This document shows, piece after piece, positions 47,495 to 56,321 of a DNA stretch of 64,000 bases. The stretch is from positions 1 to 64,000 of the forward strand of contig JALOBN010000005.1 of NCBI GenBank assembly GCA_023228245.1. The letters run 5' to 3'. The position numbers were made by a program, and so were the translations under genes. This DNA comes from Candidatus Pacearchaeota archaeon. GTDB taxonomy: Archaea > Nanoarchaeota > Nanoarchaeia > Pacearchaeales > GW2011-AR1. Within the stretch, counting starts at the first letter, position 1, and each line of letters opens with the position of its first letter. The notes below the pieces were generated by a model. The model was not told the DNA's origin, did not search any database, and saw nothing but the letters and a program-made list of their open reading frames with translations.

Positions 47495-47994
47495 TTTTTC
47501 TCACCTGGCTTTTCTTTCTTTTTAATTCCTACACTCTTCTTCTTATTTTTTCTGAAATGACTTCTTGTTCTCTGTCCTCTCATCGGCAATCCAAGTGAAT
47601 GTCTTTGTCCTCGGTAACTTTTAATTTTTTTCAATCTGCTAATATCAGAATCTTTCTGCAATTCTAAATCATTTCCTATTGATTGTTTATCTTCTCCAGT
47701 TTCAAAATCTCTTCTTCTGTTTAAAATGAAAGAAGGCACGTCTGGATGTTTAGCAAAATCATTTATCTTATCAATTTCCTCTTTGCTTAAAGAACCAATT
47801 TTTCTGTTCTTGTCTAATTTCAATTTTTTGCACATTGCATTCGCGAATGCCCAAGAAATTCCTTTTATCTTTGTTAATCCGACGAAAACCTTAAGTTTTC
47901 CCTCGATATCTTTAGATACAATTCTAACTAGCTTATCTTCATTTTTCTGTTCGTTCGTTTTCGGTCTTTCTGATTTTTGTTTTTCTTCTGCCAT
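47491..47994 (-). CDS. rpsM: ribosomal protein uS13
   Basis: 167 residues. Begins with a Lys/Glu-rich extension of about 20 residues before KLVRIVSKDIEGKL, then GIKGISWAFANAMCKK-like segments, and GQRHSLGLPMRGQRTRSH near the end. Contacts tRNA in the head of the small subunit. First of the uS13-uS4-uS11-Rpo3 set. Confidence 0.95.
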   Translation of the reverse strand: MAEEKQKSERPKTNEQKNEDKLVRIVSKDIEGKLKVFVGLTKIKGISWAFANAMCKKLKLDKNRKIGSLSKEEIDKINDFAKHPDVPSFILNRRRDFETGEDKQSIGNDLELQKDSDISRLKKIKSYRGQRHSLGLPMRGQRTRSHFRKNKKKSVGIKKKEKPGEKK

Positions 47995-47995
47995 T

Positions 47996-48538
47996 TTATT
48001 TTACAAATAAGTTGTATCTCTCAAGGTTTACTAATTCAGTTAATATTCTTTTCTGTACTGCTTTTTCTGGGTCTGGAAGATTCTGAATTCGCTTTTTCAT
48101 ATCTTCGAATGATTCAAATTCTTTTTCTTTTCTTTGTTTTAATATTTCTTGCATATGTCTTTTTCCAAATCCTGGAAGTAACTCCACTTGGTGAAGTCGT
48201 TTATTTATTGCTTCTGATTTATTGAAAAACTCGACGAATTCTTTTTCTCGTTCCTTTACTATTTTTTCAATAAGTTCCTGCAGCTGATTCTTCGCAGATT
48301 CTGTTATTTTTTCTCGCTGCAATCTACCAAGAATATAATATATCTTGTCTCGCTTTCCTTCGCCGATATAAACTTCTTCGCCAGTCTCAAGAGAAACTCC
48401 GCGCCTTGGAACAAGTTCAAGCAATATTAAACTTTTTTTACCGATAGCTTGGGCTATTGGCATCATTTTTTTCTCCAAGGGATATCCATTCGGTAGATAA
48501 TCTAATATAATCGCAGTTTCTTCTTTTTCCATTTTCAT
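47996..48538 (-). CDS. DUF655 nucleic acid-binding protein
   Basis: 180 residues, starting MKMEKEETAIILDYLPNGYPL. DUF655 of archaea (conserved before uS13-like genes) combines an OB-like N-terminal part with C-terminal helix-hairpin-helix (HQVELLPGFGKRHMQEILKQR). The biological function is not established. It starts where rpo4 stops and is 1 bp from uS13, in one transcript. Confidence 0.85.
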   Translation of the reverse strand: MKMEKEETAIILDYLPNGYPLEKKMMPIAQAIGKKSLILLELVPRRGVSLETGEEVYIGEGKRDKIYYILGRLQREKITESAKNQLQELIEKIVKEREKEFVEFFNKSEAINKRLHQVELLPGFGKRHMQEILKQRKEKEFESFEDMKKRIQNLPDPEKAVQKRILTELVNLERYNLFVK

Positions 48539-48843
48539 TATTTGAATTGTTTAATTGTGTCAAGTATTTTTTTTGTTTCATCTTCGTCTAAACTTACATC
48601 AACAAAAATTTTATTTAATTCTTCTGCAGTTTCAGGCAGAACATCAATAATCTTTGCAACGTAATCGGCTTTTATTTTTATGAGTTTCAATTCGTTCAAA
48701 GATTGTTTCAAATTCTTTGCATCTCTTGGTTTCAGTTTGTTGAATTTTTTTATGAATCCAATTATTTCTAATTCGTCTTCATTTTCTTTTTCTACAAGTT
48801 CGACAACTTCTGCCATACTTAGTGGTTCACTATTTCTTATCAT
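48538..48843 (-). CDS. rpo4: RNA polymerase subunit Rpo4 (RpoF)
   Basis: 101 residues. Start NSEPLSMAEVVELVEKE and helical core (NLKQSLNELKLIKIKADYVAKIIDVLP) match Rpb4/RpoF, which forms the stalk with Rpo7. Sits between eL21 and DUF655 as in other archaea, with 1-4 bp overlaps. Confidence 0.93.
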   Translation of the reverse strand: MIRNSEPLSMAEVVELVEKENEDELEIIGFIKKFNKLKPRDAKNLKQSLNELKLIKIKADYVAKIIDVLPETAEELNKIFVDVSLDEDETKKILDTIKQFK

Positions 48844-49106
48844 TTTTCTTTAATCTGTTTTATTTTTTTTAAATGTATTGGAGCAACCAAAATCTCTTTT
48901 GGTTTTCGTCCTTCCTTAACTTTGATTATGTAAGCTCTTCCTTTTTTTCCGACGACGATACCAGTACTTCCTTGAAGTCGTTTATTGAAATTTACAGGAA
49001 TAGATTTCTCTCGAGAAAATGCAACAAAATCTCCTTCTTTGAATTTTTGGAAGAATCTACTAAGTTGTATTTTTCCCCGAGTTCTTACTGGTTTTTTATT
49101 TGCCAT
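48840..49106 (-). CDS. rpl21e: ribosomal protein eL21
   Basis: 88 residues, starting MANKKPVRTRGKIQLSRFFQ, with the SH3-like KFKEGDFVAF and GSTGIVVGKKGRAYIIKV. Archaeal/eukaryotic large subunit protein. It heads the eL21-Rpo4-DUF655 run; 4-bp overlap with rpo4. Confidence 0.94.
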   Translation of the reverse strand: MANKKPVRTRGKIQLSRFFQKFKEGDFVAFSREKSIPVNFNKRLQGSTGIVVGKKGRAYIIKVKEGRKPKEILVAPIHLKKIKQIKEK

Positions 49107-49159
49107 AGAATACCAAAAATTATTTCATTTAAAAAACTATCTTTTATTTGAAAAATTAA

Positions 49160-49378
49160 TTAAGCTGCTCTTGTGCCGACAACATCTTTCCATTTGAGAT
49201 TTTTTTCCTGCTCTTGTTCTTTATACAAAGCAAGGTCCCCGTTATCTCTCGCATTATCTGTTGTTTTTCTTATTGCCGCCCACATTTTTTGTCCCCAGAC
49301 TTGAACTCCGCATCTGTCACAAATTTCCATAGAACGGTTGTCAGAAATATCCGCACCGCAATAAACACATTTTGTCAT
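49160..49378 (-). CDS. small zinc-ribbon protein
   Basis: 72 residues. TKCVYCGADI and EICDRCGVQVWG give two CxxC knuckles of a zinc ribbon; the rest is a helical stretch with a Trp-rich centre. The N-terminal pattern resembles small archaeal transcription or translation-linked zinc proteins. No name assigned. Confidence 0.75.
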   Translation of the reverse strand: MTKCVYCGADISDNRSMEICDRCGVQVWGQKMWAAIRKTTDNARDNGDLALYKEQEQEKNLKWKDVVGTRAA

Positions 49379-49500
49379 TTTACCACCTTCGTGATTTTGA
49401 AAGATGAAATTAGTTTTTAAAGATTTTTATTCTTTGATATTTACATTTCACTTTTTTCATCTTCGCAAAGTTTTATAAATCCTAAATTAGGGATAATAAT

Positions 49501-49698
49501 ATGATAATTCCTGTTAGATGTTTTTCATGTGGAAAACCTATCGGACACCTCTGGGAAGATTTCAAAAAAAGAATTTCCGAGGGAGAAAACCCAAAAAAAG
49601 TTTTGGATGAACTTGGATTAGAAAGAGCTTGTTGCAGAGCAATGTTTTTGGGACAAACAGATTTAATTGAGCTCGTCGGAAAATTCAAAAAAAGTTAA
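49501..49698 (+). CDS. rpo10: RNA polymerase subunit Rpo10 (RpoN)
   Basis: 65 residues. IIPVRCFSCGKPIGHLW, and LERACCRAMF give the CxxC...CC zinc site of Rpb10/RpoN. Here it is on the plus strand, divergent from the ribosomal set, rather than following uS9 as in many archaea. Confidence 0.95.
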   Translation: MIIPVRCFSCGKPIGHLWEDFKKRISEGENPKKVLDELGLERACCRAMFLGQTDLIELVGKFKKS

Positions 49699-49715
49699 TA
49701 TTTTCTAATTAATTT

Positions 49716-49934
49716 TTAATTATTTAAAATTCCTAAAAGGGAAATTGTAAGAATTATTAAATACATAATTAATCCATAAATACAAACGGGGATCCCCAAA
49801 ATTTTTGTTTCCCCGCAATTTCTATTTTTTAAAGAACAACTTTTACTGAATAATGTTCGATAAGATAAAAATCCAGAGAATAAAACTCCACAAATAGAAA
49901 TAATAAAAATCGTCCAAAAATAATTATTCACCAT
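49716..49934 (-). CDS. VKOR-like minimal membrane protein
   Basis: 72 residues, two TM helices (about 5-27 and 48-70) joined by a loop with three cysteines (SKSCSLKNRNCGETKILGIP). The FLSYRTL and GIPVCIYGLIMYL pattern recalls part of vitamin K epoxide reductase family proteins, but it lacks half of the four-helix bundle. It might dimerise, or be a degenerate fragment. Confidence in the family is moderate. Confidence 0.6.
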   Translation of the reverse strand: MVNNYFWTIFIISICGVLFSGFLSYRTLFSKSCSLKNRNCGETKILGIPVCIYGLIMYLIILTISLLGILNN

Positions 49935-49956
49935 TAATTATTTTAGTTTTTGTTGT

Positions 49957-50226
49957 TTAAATATTTTCTTTTATTTTCTGACGAGAAATTTTTTTGCAAT
50001 GTAAACATTCGACGCTCTTTATTTTATTTTTTATTCTAATTTTTTCTTTTCCTGAATAAGGGTTCAGGCAATATTTACAAAATAATTTTCTATTTTCTTT
50101 CAACGAAATATTTTGTCCCATGGCTAATTTTTTTATTTCCTTAATTTCCTTTTGGGATTTGTTTTTTATTTCAGAAAAAAAGTTTTTTACTTCTTGAACT
50201 AATTCTGTCTTAGAAAGTTTTTTCAT
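49957..50226 (-). CDS. rnp4: RNase P protein subunit Rpp21 (Rnp4)
   Basis: 89 residues: helical N-terminus with EIKKLAMGQNISLKENRKLF, then a zinc ribbon FCKYCLNPYS and VECLHCKK. This matches Rpr2/Rpp21, which partners with Rpp29/30 in pre-tRNA 5' processing. RNase P RNA is not seen in this window. Confidence 0.88.
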   Translation of the reverse strand: MKKLSKTELVQEVKNFFSEIKNKSQKEIKEIKKLAMGQNISLKENRKLFCKYCLNPYSGKEKIRIKNKIKSVECLHCKKISRQKIKENI

Positions 50227-50276
50227 AATTTTATTAGTAAATAAATCTTTAAATAATCCTCGATATTTTAAGAATT

Positions 50277-50465
50277 ATGTCTTCGAAAGCATTTGAAAAA
50301 AATATTGAAGCAAAAGTAGGTATGCCTATTGAAGAAATAATGGCTCAACCATTTGATGAAACTCGAGTGTACCAAGAGAAAAGATATGCTGATTTTACCG
50401 GTAGGATTCTTCCACAGAAAAAAGGAAAAGTGCTTATGACCGACGGAAGATACGTCCAAATATAA
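50277..50465 (+). CDS. small hypothetical protein
   Basis: 62 residues, starting MSSKAFEKNIEAKVGMPIEE. The middle DETRVYQEKRYADFTGRILP looks like a small beta-barrel strand set, and the end reads VLMTDGRYVQI. I do not recognise a family. A divergent promoter region separates it from rnp4; the 5S gene follows convergently. Confidence 0.55.
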   Translation: MSSKAFEKNIEAKVGMPIEEIMAQPFDETRVYQEKRYADFTGRILPQKKGKVLMTDGRYVQI

Positions 50466-50495
50466 GCAGTTCAAATTAATTTTTTAAAAATCAAA

Positions 50496-50609
50496 GAAGA
50501 CAGCTTGATTGTTTGGCACCTTGTGGGGCACTAGCGCAGTCAACGTGAGAAGCTTAACTTCTGTGTTCGGAAAGGGAACAGGTGTTTCCAACTCACTATG
50601 GCCGTCTTC
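50496..50609 (-). rRNA. rrf: 5S ribosomal RNA
   Basis: About 114 nt. The minus strand starts GAAGACGGCCATAGTG, has AACACCTGTTCCCTTTCCG, AACACAGAAGTTAAGC and ends pairing with the start (CTGTCTTC). All are 5S landmarks. It is not linked to 16S or 23S genes here. Ends are approximate by 1-3 nt. Confidence 0.9.
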
Positions 50610-50671
50610 AAAAGTTCAAGAAAATACTCATTTATAAAACTTTTTATACACTGATTTTATTCTATTTGCAT

Positions 50672-50823
50672 GCGGGATTGCCGGAGTGGTCAAACGGGGC
50701 AGCCTTAGGCGACGATGTTCGCGAGAAGAAATCGGAGTTTACTCCTTTCTTCAAATAATGCGAGCGGGCGTCGGAGAAAGCTGTCGGCTTAGTGCCTACA
50801 AAGGTTCGAATCCTTTATCCCGC
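50672..50823 (+). tRNA. tRNA-Leu, anticodon UAG, with intron
   Basis: 152 nt including a probable 69-nt intron at 50710-50778 between bases 37 and 38; the mature form is 83 nt. Anticodon stem GCAGC/GCTGT and loop CTTAGG, so anticodon TAG at 50706-50708. The intron starts CGACG and near its end has CGTCG, which can form the helix of a bulge-helix-bulge motif for the splicing endonuclease. Acceptor, D and T arms match the tRNA-Leu at 45651. Confidence 0.9.
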
Positions 50824-50885
50824 ATAAAATTATTCAACTAAAAAATTTCAACATCTTTTTAATATAAAAATTCATAAAATTATTA

Positions 50886-50961
50886 TGCGTCCGTAGCTCA
50901 GTCTGGATTAGAGCATCTCCGTCCTAAGGAGGGGGTCGCACGTTCAAATCGTGTCGGACGC
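50886..50961 (+). tRNA. tRNA-Arg, anticodon CCU
   Basis: 76 nt. Acceptor GCGTCCG/CGGACGC; anticodon stem TCTCC/GGAGG with loop GTCCTAA, anticodon CCT at 50922-50924. T arm CGTTCAAATC. No CCA encoded. Decodes AGG. Confidence 0.93.
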
Positions 50962-50962
50962 G

Positions 50963-51445
50963 TTAACTTACAAGCATCAGAATTAATAATGTATTAAACA
51001 AAATAATTAATTCATTCGTGATAAAATATCTCGCTGGAATTTCATAATCATTCTTTAACTTAAATAACAAATAAACTATCATTATTGACTGCATTAATAT
51101 TACATGAAAATAAATAAAAATATTCTCGAAAAAATAAACTGCCATATCCTTAATGTAAGGGGTTAGCAGTGAACCGATAATCAGTGTTAATAAAAAACCA
51201 ATAAAAAAATCTTCTTTATTATTTTCTTTCTTACTGAATTTTTTAATGAAAATCGAGAATAATCCTTTTTGAAATAAACTAGAAAATGCGAAACTTAAAC
51301 TTAAACCAACAAACCAAGCAGAAGGTGATTGAATATAGTTGAAAACAATTTCAAAAAGATTAAACCAATAAACTTCTATAAAAGTAATAAGTCCCATTAC
51401 AAAGAGAATTATTCCTTCAATTAAAACAAAATTCCTCTTTTTCAT
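50963..51445 (-). CDS. membrane protein, hypothetical
   Basis: 160 residues with about five hydrophobic helices. Starts MKKRNFVLIEGIILFVMGLITF. No recognised motif; a few acidic loops (NKEDFF). Its 3' end comes 1 bp after tRNA-Arg on the opposite strand. Confidence 0.6.
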   Translation of the reverse strand: MKKRNFVLIEGIILFVMGLITFIEVYWFNLFEIVFNYIQSPSAWFVGLSLSFAFSSLFQKGLFSIFIKKFSKKENNKEDFFIGFLLTLIIGSLLTPYIKDMAVYFFENIFIYFHVILMQSIMIVYLLFKLKNDYEIPARYFITNELIILFNTLLILMLVS

Positions 51446-51522
51446 TTTATTTACAATTTCTTTCTATTAATAAATTTTTAGAACAGAAACCTTTAAAACT
51501 AATTTTGACGCTATTTTATCGT

Positions 51523-51592
51523 GCGTGGGTGGTCTAACGGTATGACGTTTGCCTTCCAAGCAAACTGCCCGGGTCCGACTCCCGGCCCGCGC
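51523..51592 (+). tRNA. tRNA-Gly, anticodon UCC
   Basis: 70 nt. Acceptor GCGTGGG/CCCGCGC with one T-G pair, D stem GTC/GAC, anticodon stem TTTGC/GCAAA with loop CTTCCAA, anticodon TCC. T arm CCGGG/CCCGG. secF starts 10 bp after it. Confidence 0.93.
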
Positions 51593-51602
51593 ATATAAAA
51601 AA

Positions 51603-52511
51603 ATGAAAGAAAATTTCAAAAAAAAATTAATTCAGTTTCACGACAAGAATTACAAAAAATTATTAATTCTCCCCCTATTCTTAATCCTATTCTGTTTTGG
51701 TTATTTATTCTTTTTTTACTCTCAAACAAATGGGTTTTTCTACAAAGATATTTCATTGCAAGGCGGAACTTCTATTACAATCAACGGAGAAATAAACGTT
51801 GAAGATTTGCAGAGTGCAGTTTCTGGAAAATTAGAAAATGTCAACATTAGAGAAGTTTCAGATTTAATGACGCAAAAACCCCTCGCTGTAATCATTGAAA
51901 CAACTACAGAAAAAGAAAAAGCAAAACAAATACTCGAAGATTATCTTAATTACACTTTAATCGACGGAGAAAATTCAAGTTTTGAATTCACAGGTTCAAC
52001 ACTCAGTGAAAATTTTTATCAGCAACTTTTAATCGCATTATTAATCGCGTTTTTCCTAATGGCTATCGTCGTATTCATCCAGTTTAAATCAATTGTTCCT
52101 TCTCTTGCAGTTATCTTCTCAGCATTTGCAGATATTCTTATGTCATTAGTATTATTAGATATTTTAGAAATTAGAATTTCTTCTGCAGGAATAGTCGCTC
52201 TTGTAATGTTGATAGGTTATTCTGTTGACACAGATATTTTACTAACGAATAAAGTTCTTAATCGAACAGGGGACTCATTGAACAAAAGAATATTCAGTTC
52301 TTTCGGCACCGGAATAACAATGACGCTGACTTCTTTCTTTGCAGTAATTATAGCAGATTTAATTGTTGGACAATTCTCTTCAATTCTTCATCAGATTTTT
52401 TTAATTATGGCAATAGGACTCTCTTTTGATATAATCAACACATGGCTTACAAATGTTTCAATAATTAAATGGTATGCTTTAAGCAAACAAAAAAAGAAAA
52501 ATGAAAATTAA
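51603..52511 (+). CDS. secF: protein export membrane protein SecF
   Basis: 302 residues from the ATG at 51603; the longer frame would begin inside the tRNA-Gly. One TM helix, an extracytoplasmic domain (DISLQGGTSITINGE) and five C-terminal TM helices with the typical ALVMLIGYSVDTDILLTNKVL. With SecD it uses the membrane potential to pull translocating proteins. Overlaps secD by 11 bp. Confidence 0.93.
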   Translation: MKENFKKKLIQFHDKNYKKLLILPLFLILFCFGYLFFFYSQTNGFFYKDISLQGGTSITINGEINVEDLQSAVSGKLENVNIREVSDLMTQKPLAVIIETTTEKEKAKQILEDYLNYTLIDGENSSFEFTGSTLSENFYQQLLIALLIAFFLMAIVVFIQFKSIVPSLAVIFSAFADILMSLVLLDILEIRISSAGIVALVMLIGYSVDTDILLTNKVLNRTGDSLNKRIFSSFGTGITMTLTSFFAVIIADLIVGQFSSILHQIFLIMAIGLSFDIINTWLTNVSIIKWYALSKQKKKNEN

Positions 52512-54039
52512 ACTTACTTGGAAAATTTGGTTGTGGTTAATAGTTTTATTATTTGCATTAATTTCTATTTTTGTCTCATCGAATGGAATAACTTTTTTAC
52601 AAAAAGGAGTATTAATTAATAGTGTTGAATCAAATTCAACAGCATTCAATGAAGGATTAAGACAAGAACAAATTATTACTGCAATCGACGGGCAAAAAAT
52701 AGAAAGTGTGGAAGATTATACAAATATAATTCAGGAAAAATTTTCTGGAGAAAAAATTAAATTAACGATAACCACAACAGATTTAGAAGTTGTTTTATAT
52801 TCAAATGAATCGCCGCAAATTACTGTTTCAGAAATTCCTAAAACAAATATTCAAACAGGATTAGATTTAAGTGGAGGTTCGCGTGCTTTAATTCAAACAG
52901 AAAATCACACACTGACAAAAGAGGAAGCAAATCTTTTAGTCGATACGATTAGCAATCGATTTAATACTTACGGAATTTCAGATATGACAATCCGAATTGT
53001 TCAGGACTTGCAGGGAAATTATTTTGTTTCGATTGAAATTGCTGGAGCCACGCCAAAAGATATGGAAAGTTTAATTTCACAGCAAGGAAAATTCGAGGGG
53101 AAAATTGGAAACGAAACTATTTTCACTGGCGGAAATCAGGATATTCCTTCTGTTTGTCAAAATGCAGAATGTTCTCGTTTTTACGAATGTCAACCTTCTT
53201 CTGAAGGTTATTACTGTCCATTTGAATTTACTGTTTATTTAAGTGAAGAAGCATCAGAACGTCAGGCAAATATTACTAAAACCCTTTCTATTATTACTTC
53301 TTCTCAAGGTGAAAAAGTTCTATCTAGTAATTTAGATTTATATATAGATGAAATCCTGATGGATTCTTTAGAGATAAGTTCGGGTTTACAAGGTTTAGTA
53401 ACTACTCAAGTTTCAATTTCTGGTTCAGGAACAGGTACCACTGAAGAAGATGCATACAATGATGCAGTAAGCGAAATGAAAAATTTAAAGACAATTTTGC
53501 AAACAGGAAGTCTTCCTTTCAAATTGCAAATTGTAAAACTGGACACAATTTCTCCGACGCTGGGACAAAGTTTCATAAAATATATTTTCATTGCTGGTTT
53601 CGCAGCTCTGCTTGCAGTTGCAATAATTATTTTCATAAGATATCATGGATTAAAATCTTCACTTGCTCCGTTAATAATTTGCACATCTGAAATAATTATC
53701 ACTCTGGGAGTTGCTGCATTCATTCAGTGGGATTTAGATTTAGCAAGTATCGCCGGGATATTAGCTGCAATAGGAACTGGTGTCGACGATCAAATTGTAG
53801 TATTAGACGAAGCAAAAAATAAAGAAGGTTCTTTAGGAATGAAAGAAAAAATAAAGCGAGCATTCACAATAATTTTAGGGGCATACTTCACATCAGTTGC
53901 TTCACTGCTTCCTATGTGGTGGGCTGGAGCAGGATTGCTTAAAGGATTCGTTATGACAACCTTAATTGGAATAACTCTCGGAGTTTTAATAACGCGACCT
54001 GCATTCGCAGACATTATCAAAATTACCGAGAAGGATTAG
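52501..54039 (+). CDS. secD: protein export membrane protein SecD with PDZ-like region
   Basis: 512 residues. After the first TM helix there is a PDZ-like stretch (VLINSVESNSTAFNEGLRQ, IITAIDGQKIESVEDYTNI), then GLDLSGGSRALIQ and the P1-like part, and the six-helix C-terminal membrane domain with GILAAIGTGVDDQIVVLDEA. Partner of SecF. The PDZ-like segment is not universal in SecD. Confidence 0.9.
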   Translation: MKIKLTWKIWLWLIVLLFALISIFVSSNGITFLQKGVLINSVESNSTAFNEGLRQEQIITAIDGQKIESVEDYTNIIQEKFSGEKIKLTITTTDLEVVLYSNESPQITVSEIPKTNIQTGLDLSGGSRALIQTENHTLTKEEANLLVDTISNRFNTYGISDMTIRIVQDLQGNYFVSIEIAGATPKDMESLISQQGKFEGKIGNETIFTGGNQDIPSVCQNAECSRFYECQPSSEGYYCPFEFTVYLSEEASERQANITKTLSIITSSQGEKVLSSNLDLYIDEILMDSLEISSGLQGLVTTQVSISGSGTGTTEEDAYNDAVSEMKNLKTILQTGSLPFKLQIVKLDTISPTLGQSFIKYIFIAGFAALLAVAIIIFIRYHGLKSSLAPLIICTSEIIITLGVAAFIQWDLDLASIAGILAAIGTGVDDQIVVLDEAKNKEGSLGMKEKIKRAFTIILGAYFTSVASLLPMWWAGAGLLKGFVMTTLIGITLGVLITRPAFADIIKITEKD

Positions 54040-54080
54040 TCATAGATTAAATATAAAAAGAAATTTTCTTTTTTTCTTTT

Positions 54081-55433
54081 ATGAATAATTTTTTAGGCGA
54101 AGAAAAAAACGAAATCAAAGAAATTTTGCGAAGAATAAGAAAAAAAGATTTTTCTGGAAATTCAGGACAAGCAATAAAAAATTCAGTTTATCAATTCTCT
54201 ACAAGCTTTATTTCAAAATTAGGTTCTTTAATTTTTACAATTATTCTTGCCCGACTTTTATTGCCCGAATTATTTGGTTTGTACAGTTTAGCATTGTCAG
54301 TTATATTAATGTTTGCGGTTTTTTCTGAGTTGGGTATTAGTTCCGCTTTAATAAAATTTGTTTCTTCAGAGTTGGGTAAGGGCAATGAAAAAACAGCGTC
54401 AGCATACTTAAATTATTTTATGAAGATTAAGTTATTTTTTATTTTTATTTCAACAATTATCTTGGGGACATTCGCAAATTTTGTTGCAAACACAATTTAT
54501 CAAAAACCCATTTTCTTAGCTTTATTTGCAGGAATTTTTTACATTCTTTTTATTGAATTAACGGGTTTCTTAGAGTCCACTTTTCAAGCTTCTAACAATT
54601 TTAGGAAAATATTTTACAAGGAAATTTTATTACAAGTCTTAAGAATAACTTTCGTTTCTGTTGCTGTCATCTTGTCATTAAAATATCTTCTTAGTCAGGA
54701 AATCACCTTGATGATGATTATAGTAGGATTATCTCTTGCTTTATTTTTCAGTTTCTTTTTTCTACTTTTTAATCTAAAAAGAAAAAAATATTCCGATAAA
54801 CTTAAACTTTCAAAAGAGCAAAAGCAACAAATTAAAAAATTCTTAATATTCACTTCGGTAATTGCTCTTTCAGGAGTCTTTTTTAGTTACATCGATAAAA
54901 TTATGTTAGGATATTTTCTTGATGCTGAATTTGTTGGATATTACAGTGCTGCGGTTAGTTTCATTGGAGCATTAAGTCCTCTAGTGGGGTTTGCTTCTAT
55001 TGTTTTGTTACCTATATTTACAAAATTAAAAGGAAAGCAGTTATCTTCTGGACTTAAAAAATCCGTAAAATTAACTATCTTAATTTCTTTTATTATCTTT
55101 TTAGCAACTATTTTATTTGCTTATTTTATAATTTTAATTATTTACGGAGAAGAGTATCTTCCATCGGTAAATATTTTGCAATTACTTTCTCCATTAATTT
55201 TTACAATTCCATTAATTGCACTTTATAGTTCTTATTTTTTGTCTCAAGATAAACCCCAAATTGTCTCTAAACTGTTGATTCTTTCTACTTTAGTAAATAT
55301 TATCTTAAATTATATTCTAATTTCTAATCTTCTCCTTTATGGGCAAATTTATGCAGTCTATGGTGCAGCGATAGCAACAATAATAAGTCAAGTCGTTTAT
55401 CTATTTGGATTAATCCTCGGAAGAAAAAATTAA
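54081..55433 (+). CDS. polysaccharide flippase (MOP superfamily)
   Basis: 450 residues, about 12-14 TM helices. N-terminal cytosolic stretch of about 40 residues, then FISKLGSLIFTIILARLLLPELFGLYSLA, typical of Wzx-like oligosaccharide flippases. Moves lipid-linked glycan across the membrane. First gene of the glycan cluster. Overlaps the convergent methyltransferase gene by 4 bp. Confidence 0.87.
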   Translation: MNNFLGEEKNEIKEILRRIRKKDFSGNSGQAIKNSVYQFSTSFISKLGSLIFTIILARLLLPELFGLYSLALSVILMFAVFSELGISSALIKFVSSELGKGNEKTASAYLNYFMKIKLFFIFISTIILGTFANFVANTIYQKPIFLALFAGIFYILFIELTGFLESTFQASNNFRKIFYKEILLQVLRITFVSVAVILSLKYLLSQEITLMMIIVGLSLALFFSFFFLLFNLKRKKYSDKLKLSKEQKQQIKKFLIFTSVIALSGVFFSYIDKIMLGYFLDAEFVGYYSAAVSFIGALSPLVGFASIVLLPIFTKLKGKQLSSGLKKSVKLTILISFIIFLATILFAYFIILIIYGEEYLPSVNILQLLSPLIFTIPLIALYSSYFLSQDKPQIVSKLLILSTLVNIILNYILISNLLLYGQIYAVYGAAIATIISQVVYLFGLILGRKN

Positions 55434-56233
55434 TTTTTTTTATTTTTTAAAATTATATACTGGTCAAATGCCCAAAAGGGTAAAAGGGCCCCAAAAACTT
55501 TGTTAAGTAATAATACTAAAATCATTAATGAAGTACTTCTTCCAATCTTTTCATGTCCATAAGTGAATGTTAATCCCCTGTGTTCAATCAATTTAAATTC
55601 ATAAGTCATCTTTTTTAATTCAGAAAATGTGGGTTCTCCCACATGTCCTTCAAGACCATTAAATTCTCCTAATGTAGAGATATATTTTCTAAGAGGAGAT
55701 ATTCTCTGTCCAATGTGTATAATTTTTTTTATAAGACACGCCTTATTTGGACAAGTAATAATTAAAATTCCTTTTGGAGAAAGCAAAGTAGATAATTCTC
55801 GTAAAACAATTTCTTGATCTTCAGGATATAAATGTTCAATTACTTCAGAAAATATTATTAAATCGAATTTTTTGTTTAATTCTTTGCCCCATCCTGGCTT
55901 GGTTATATCTTGAATTTTGAACTGAAATCGGAGAGGGAATTTTGAAGAGTATTTTTTACTAAAATTTATTCCCTCTTTATGGATATCCAACCCCCAATAA
56001 TTATGCTCTTGCTTTTCATAATGATACAGTTCAAATAAAGTCTTTCCAAAAGAACTACCTACATCCAGTATGTTCAATTTTCCAATCTCCCCCTCTAGCT
56101 TCTTAAGGTGAGATAAGAATAGCATTTTTCTTTCATTCCAAAACAGAGAGATACTGGGTTCTTCATATCGTACTAGATGAGAAAAATCTAATGAACCTTT
56201 CCCATAAAAAGAGTTATAGTCTATTTTTTTCAT
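55430..56233 (-). CDS. SAM-dependent methyltransferase
   Basis: 267 residues. Class I fold: LNILDVGSSFGKTLFELY (motif I), then FDLIIFSEVIEHLYPEDQ, and ILIITCPN. Two hydrophobic segments near the C-terminus (VLLLNKVFGALLPFWAF) suggest a membrane-associated enzyme acting on lipid or lipid-linked sugar. Substrate unknown. Confidence 0.83.
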   Translation of the reverse strand: MKKIDYNSFYGKGSLDFSHLVRYEEPSISLFWNERKMLFLSHLKKLEGEIGKLNILDVGSSFGKTLFELYHYEKQEHNYWGLDIHKEGINFSKKYSSKFPLRFQFKIQDITKPGWGKELNKKFDLIIFSEVIEHLYPEDQEIVLRELSTLLSPKGILIITCPNKACLIKKIIHIGQRISPLRKYISTLGEFNGLEGHVGEPTFSELKKMTYEFKLIEHRGLTFTYGHEKIGRSTSLMILVLLLNKVFGALLPFWAFDQYIILKNKKN

Positions 56234-56321
56234 TTTTTATAAAGAATTGTTTATTTAATTTATGTGTTTATCTATTTAAAAAGATGCCCTATTTAAAAAT
56301 AATCTTATTCTAATTTGTAAA

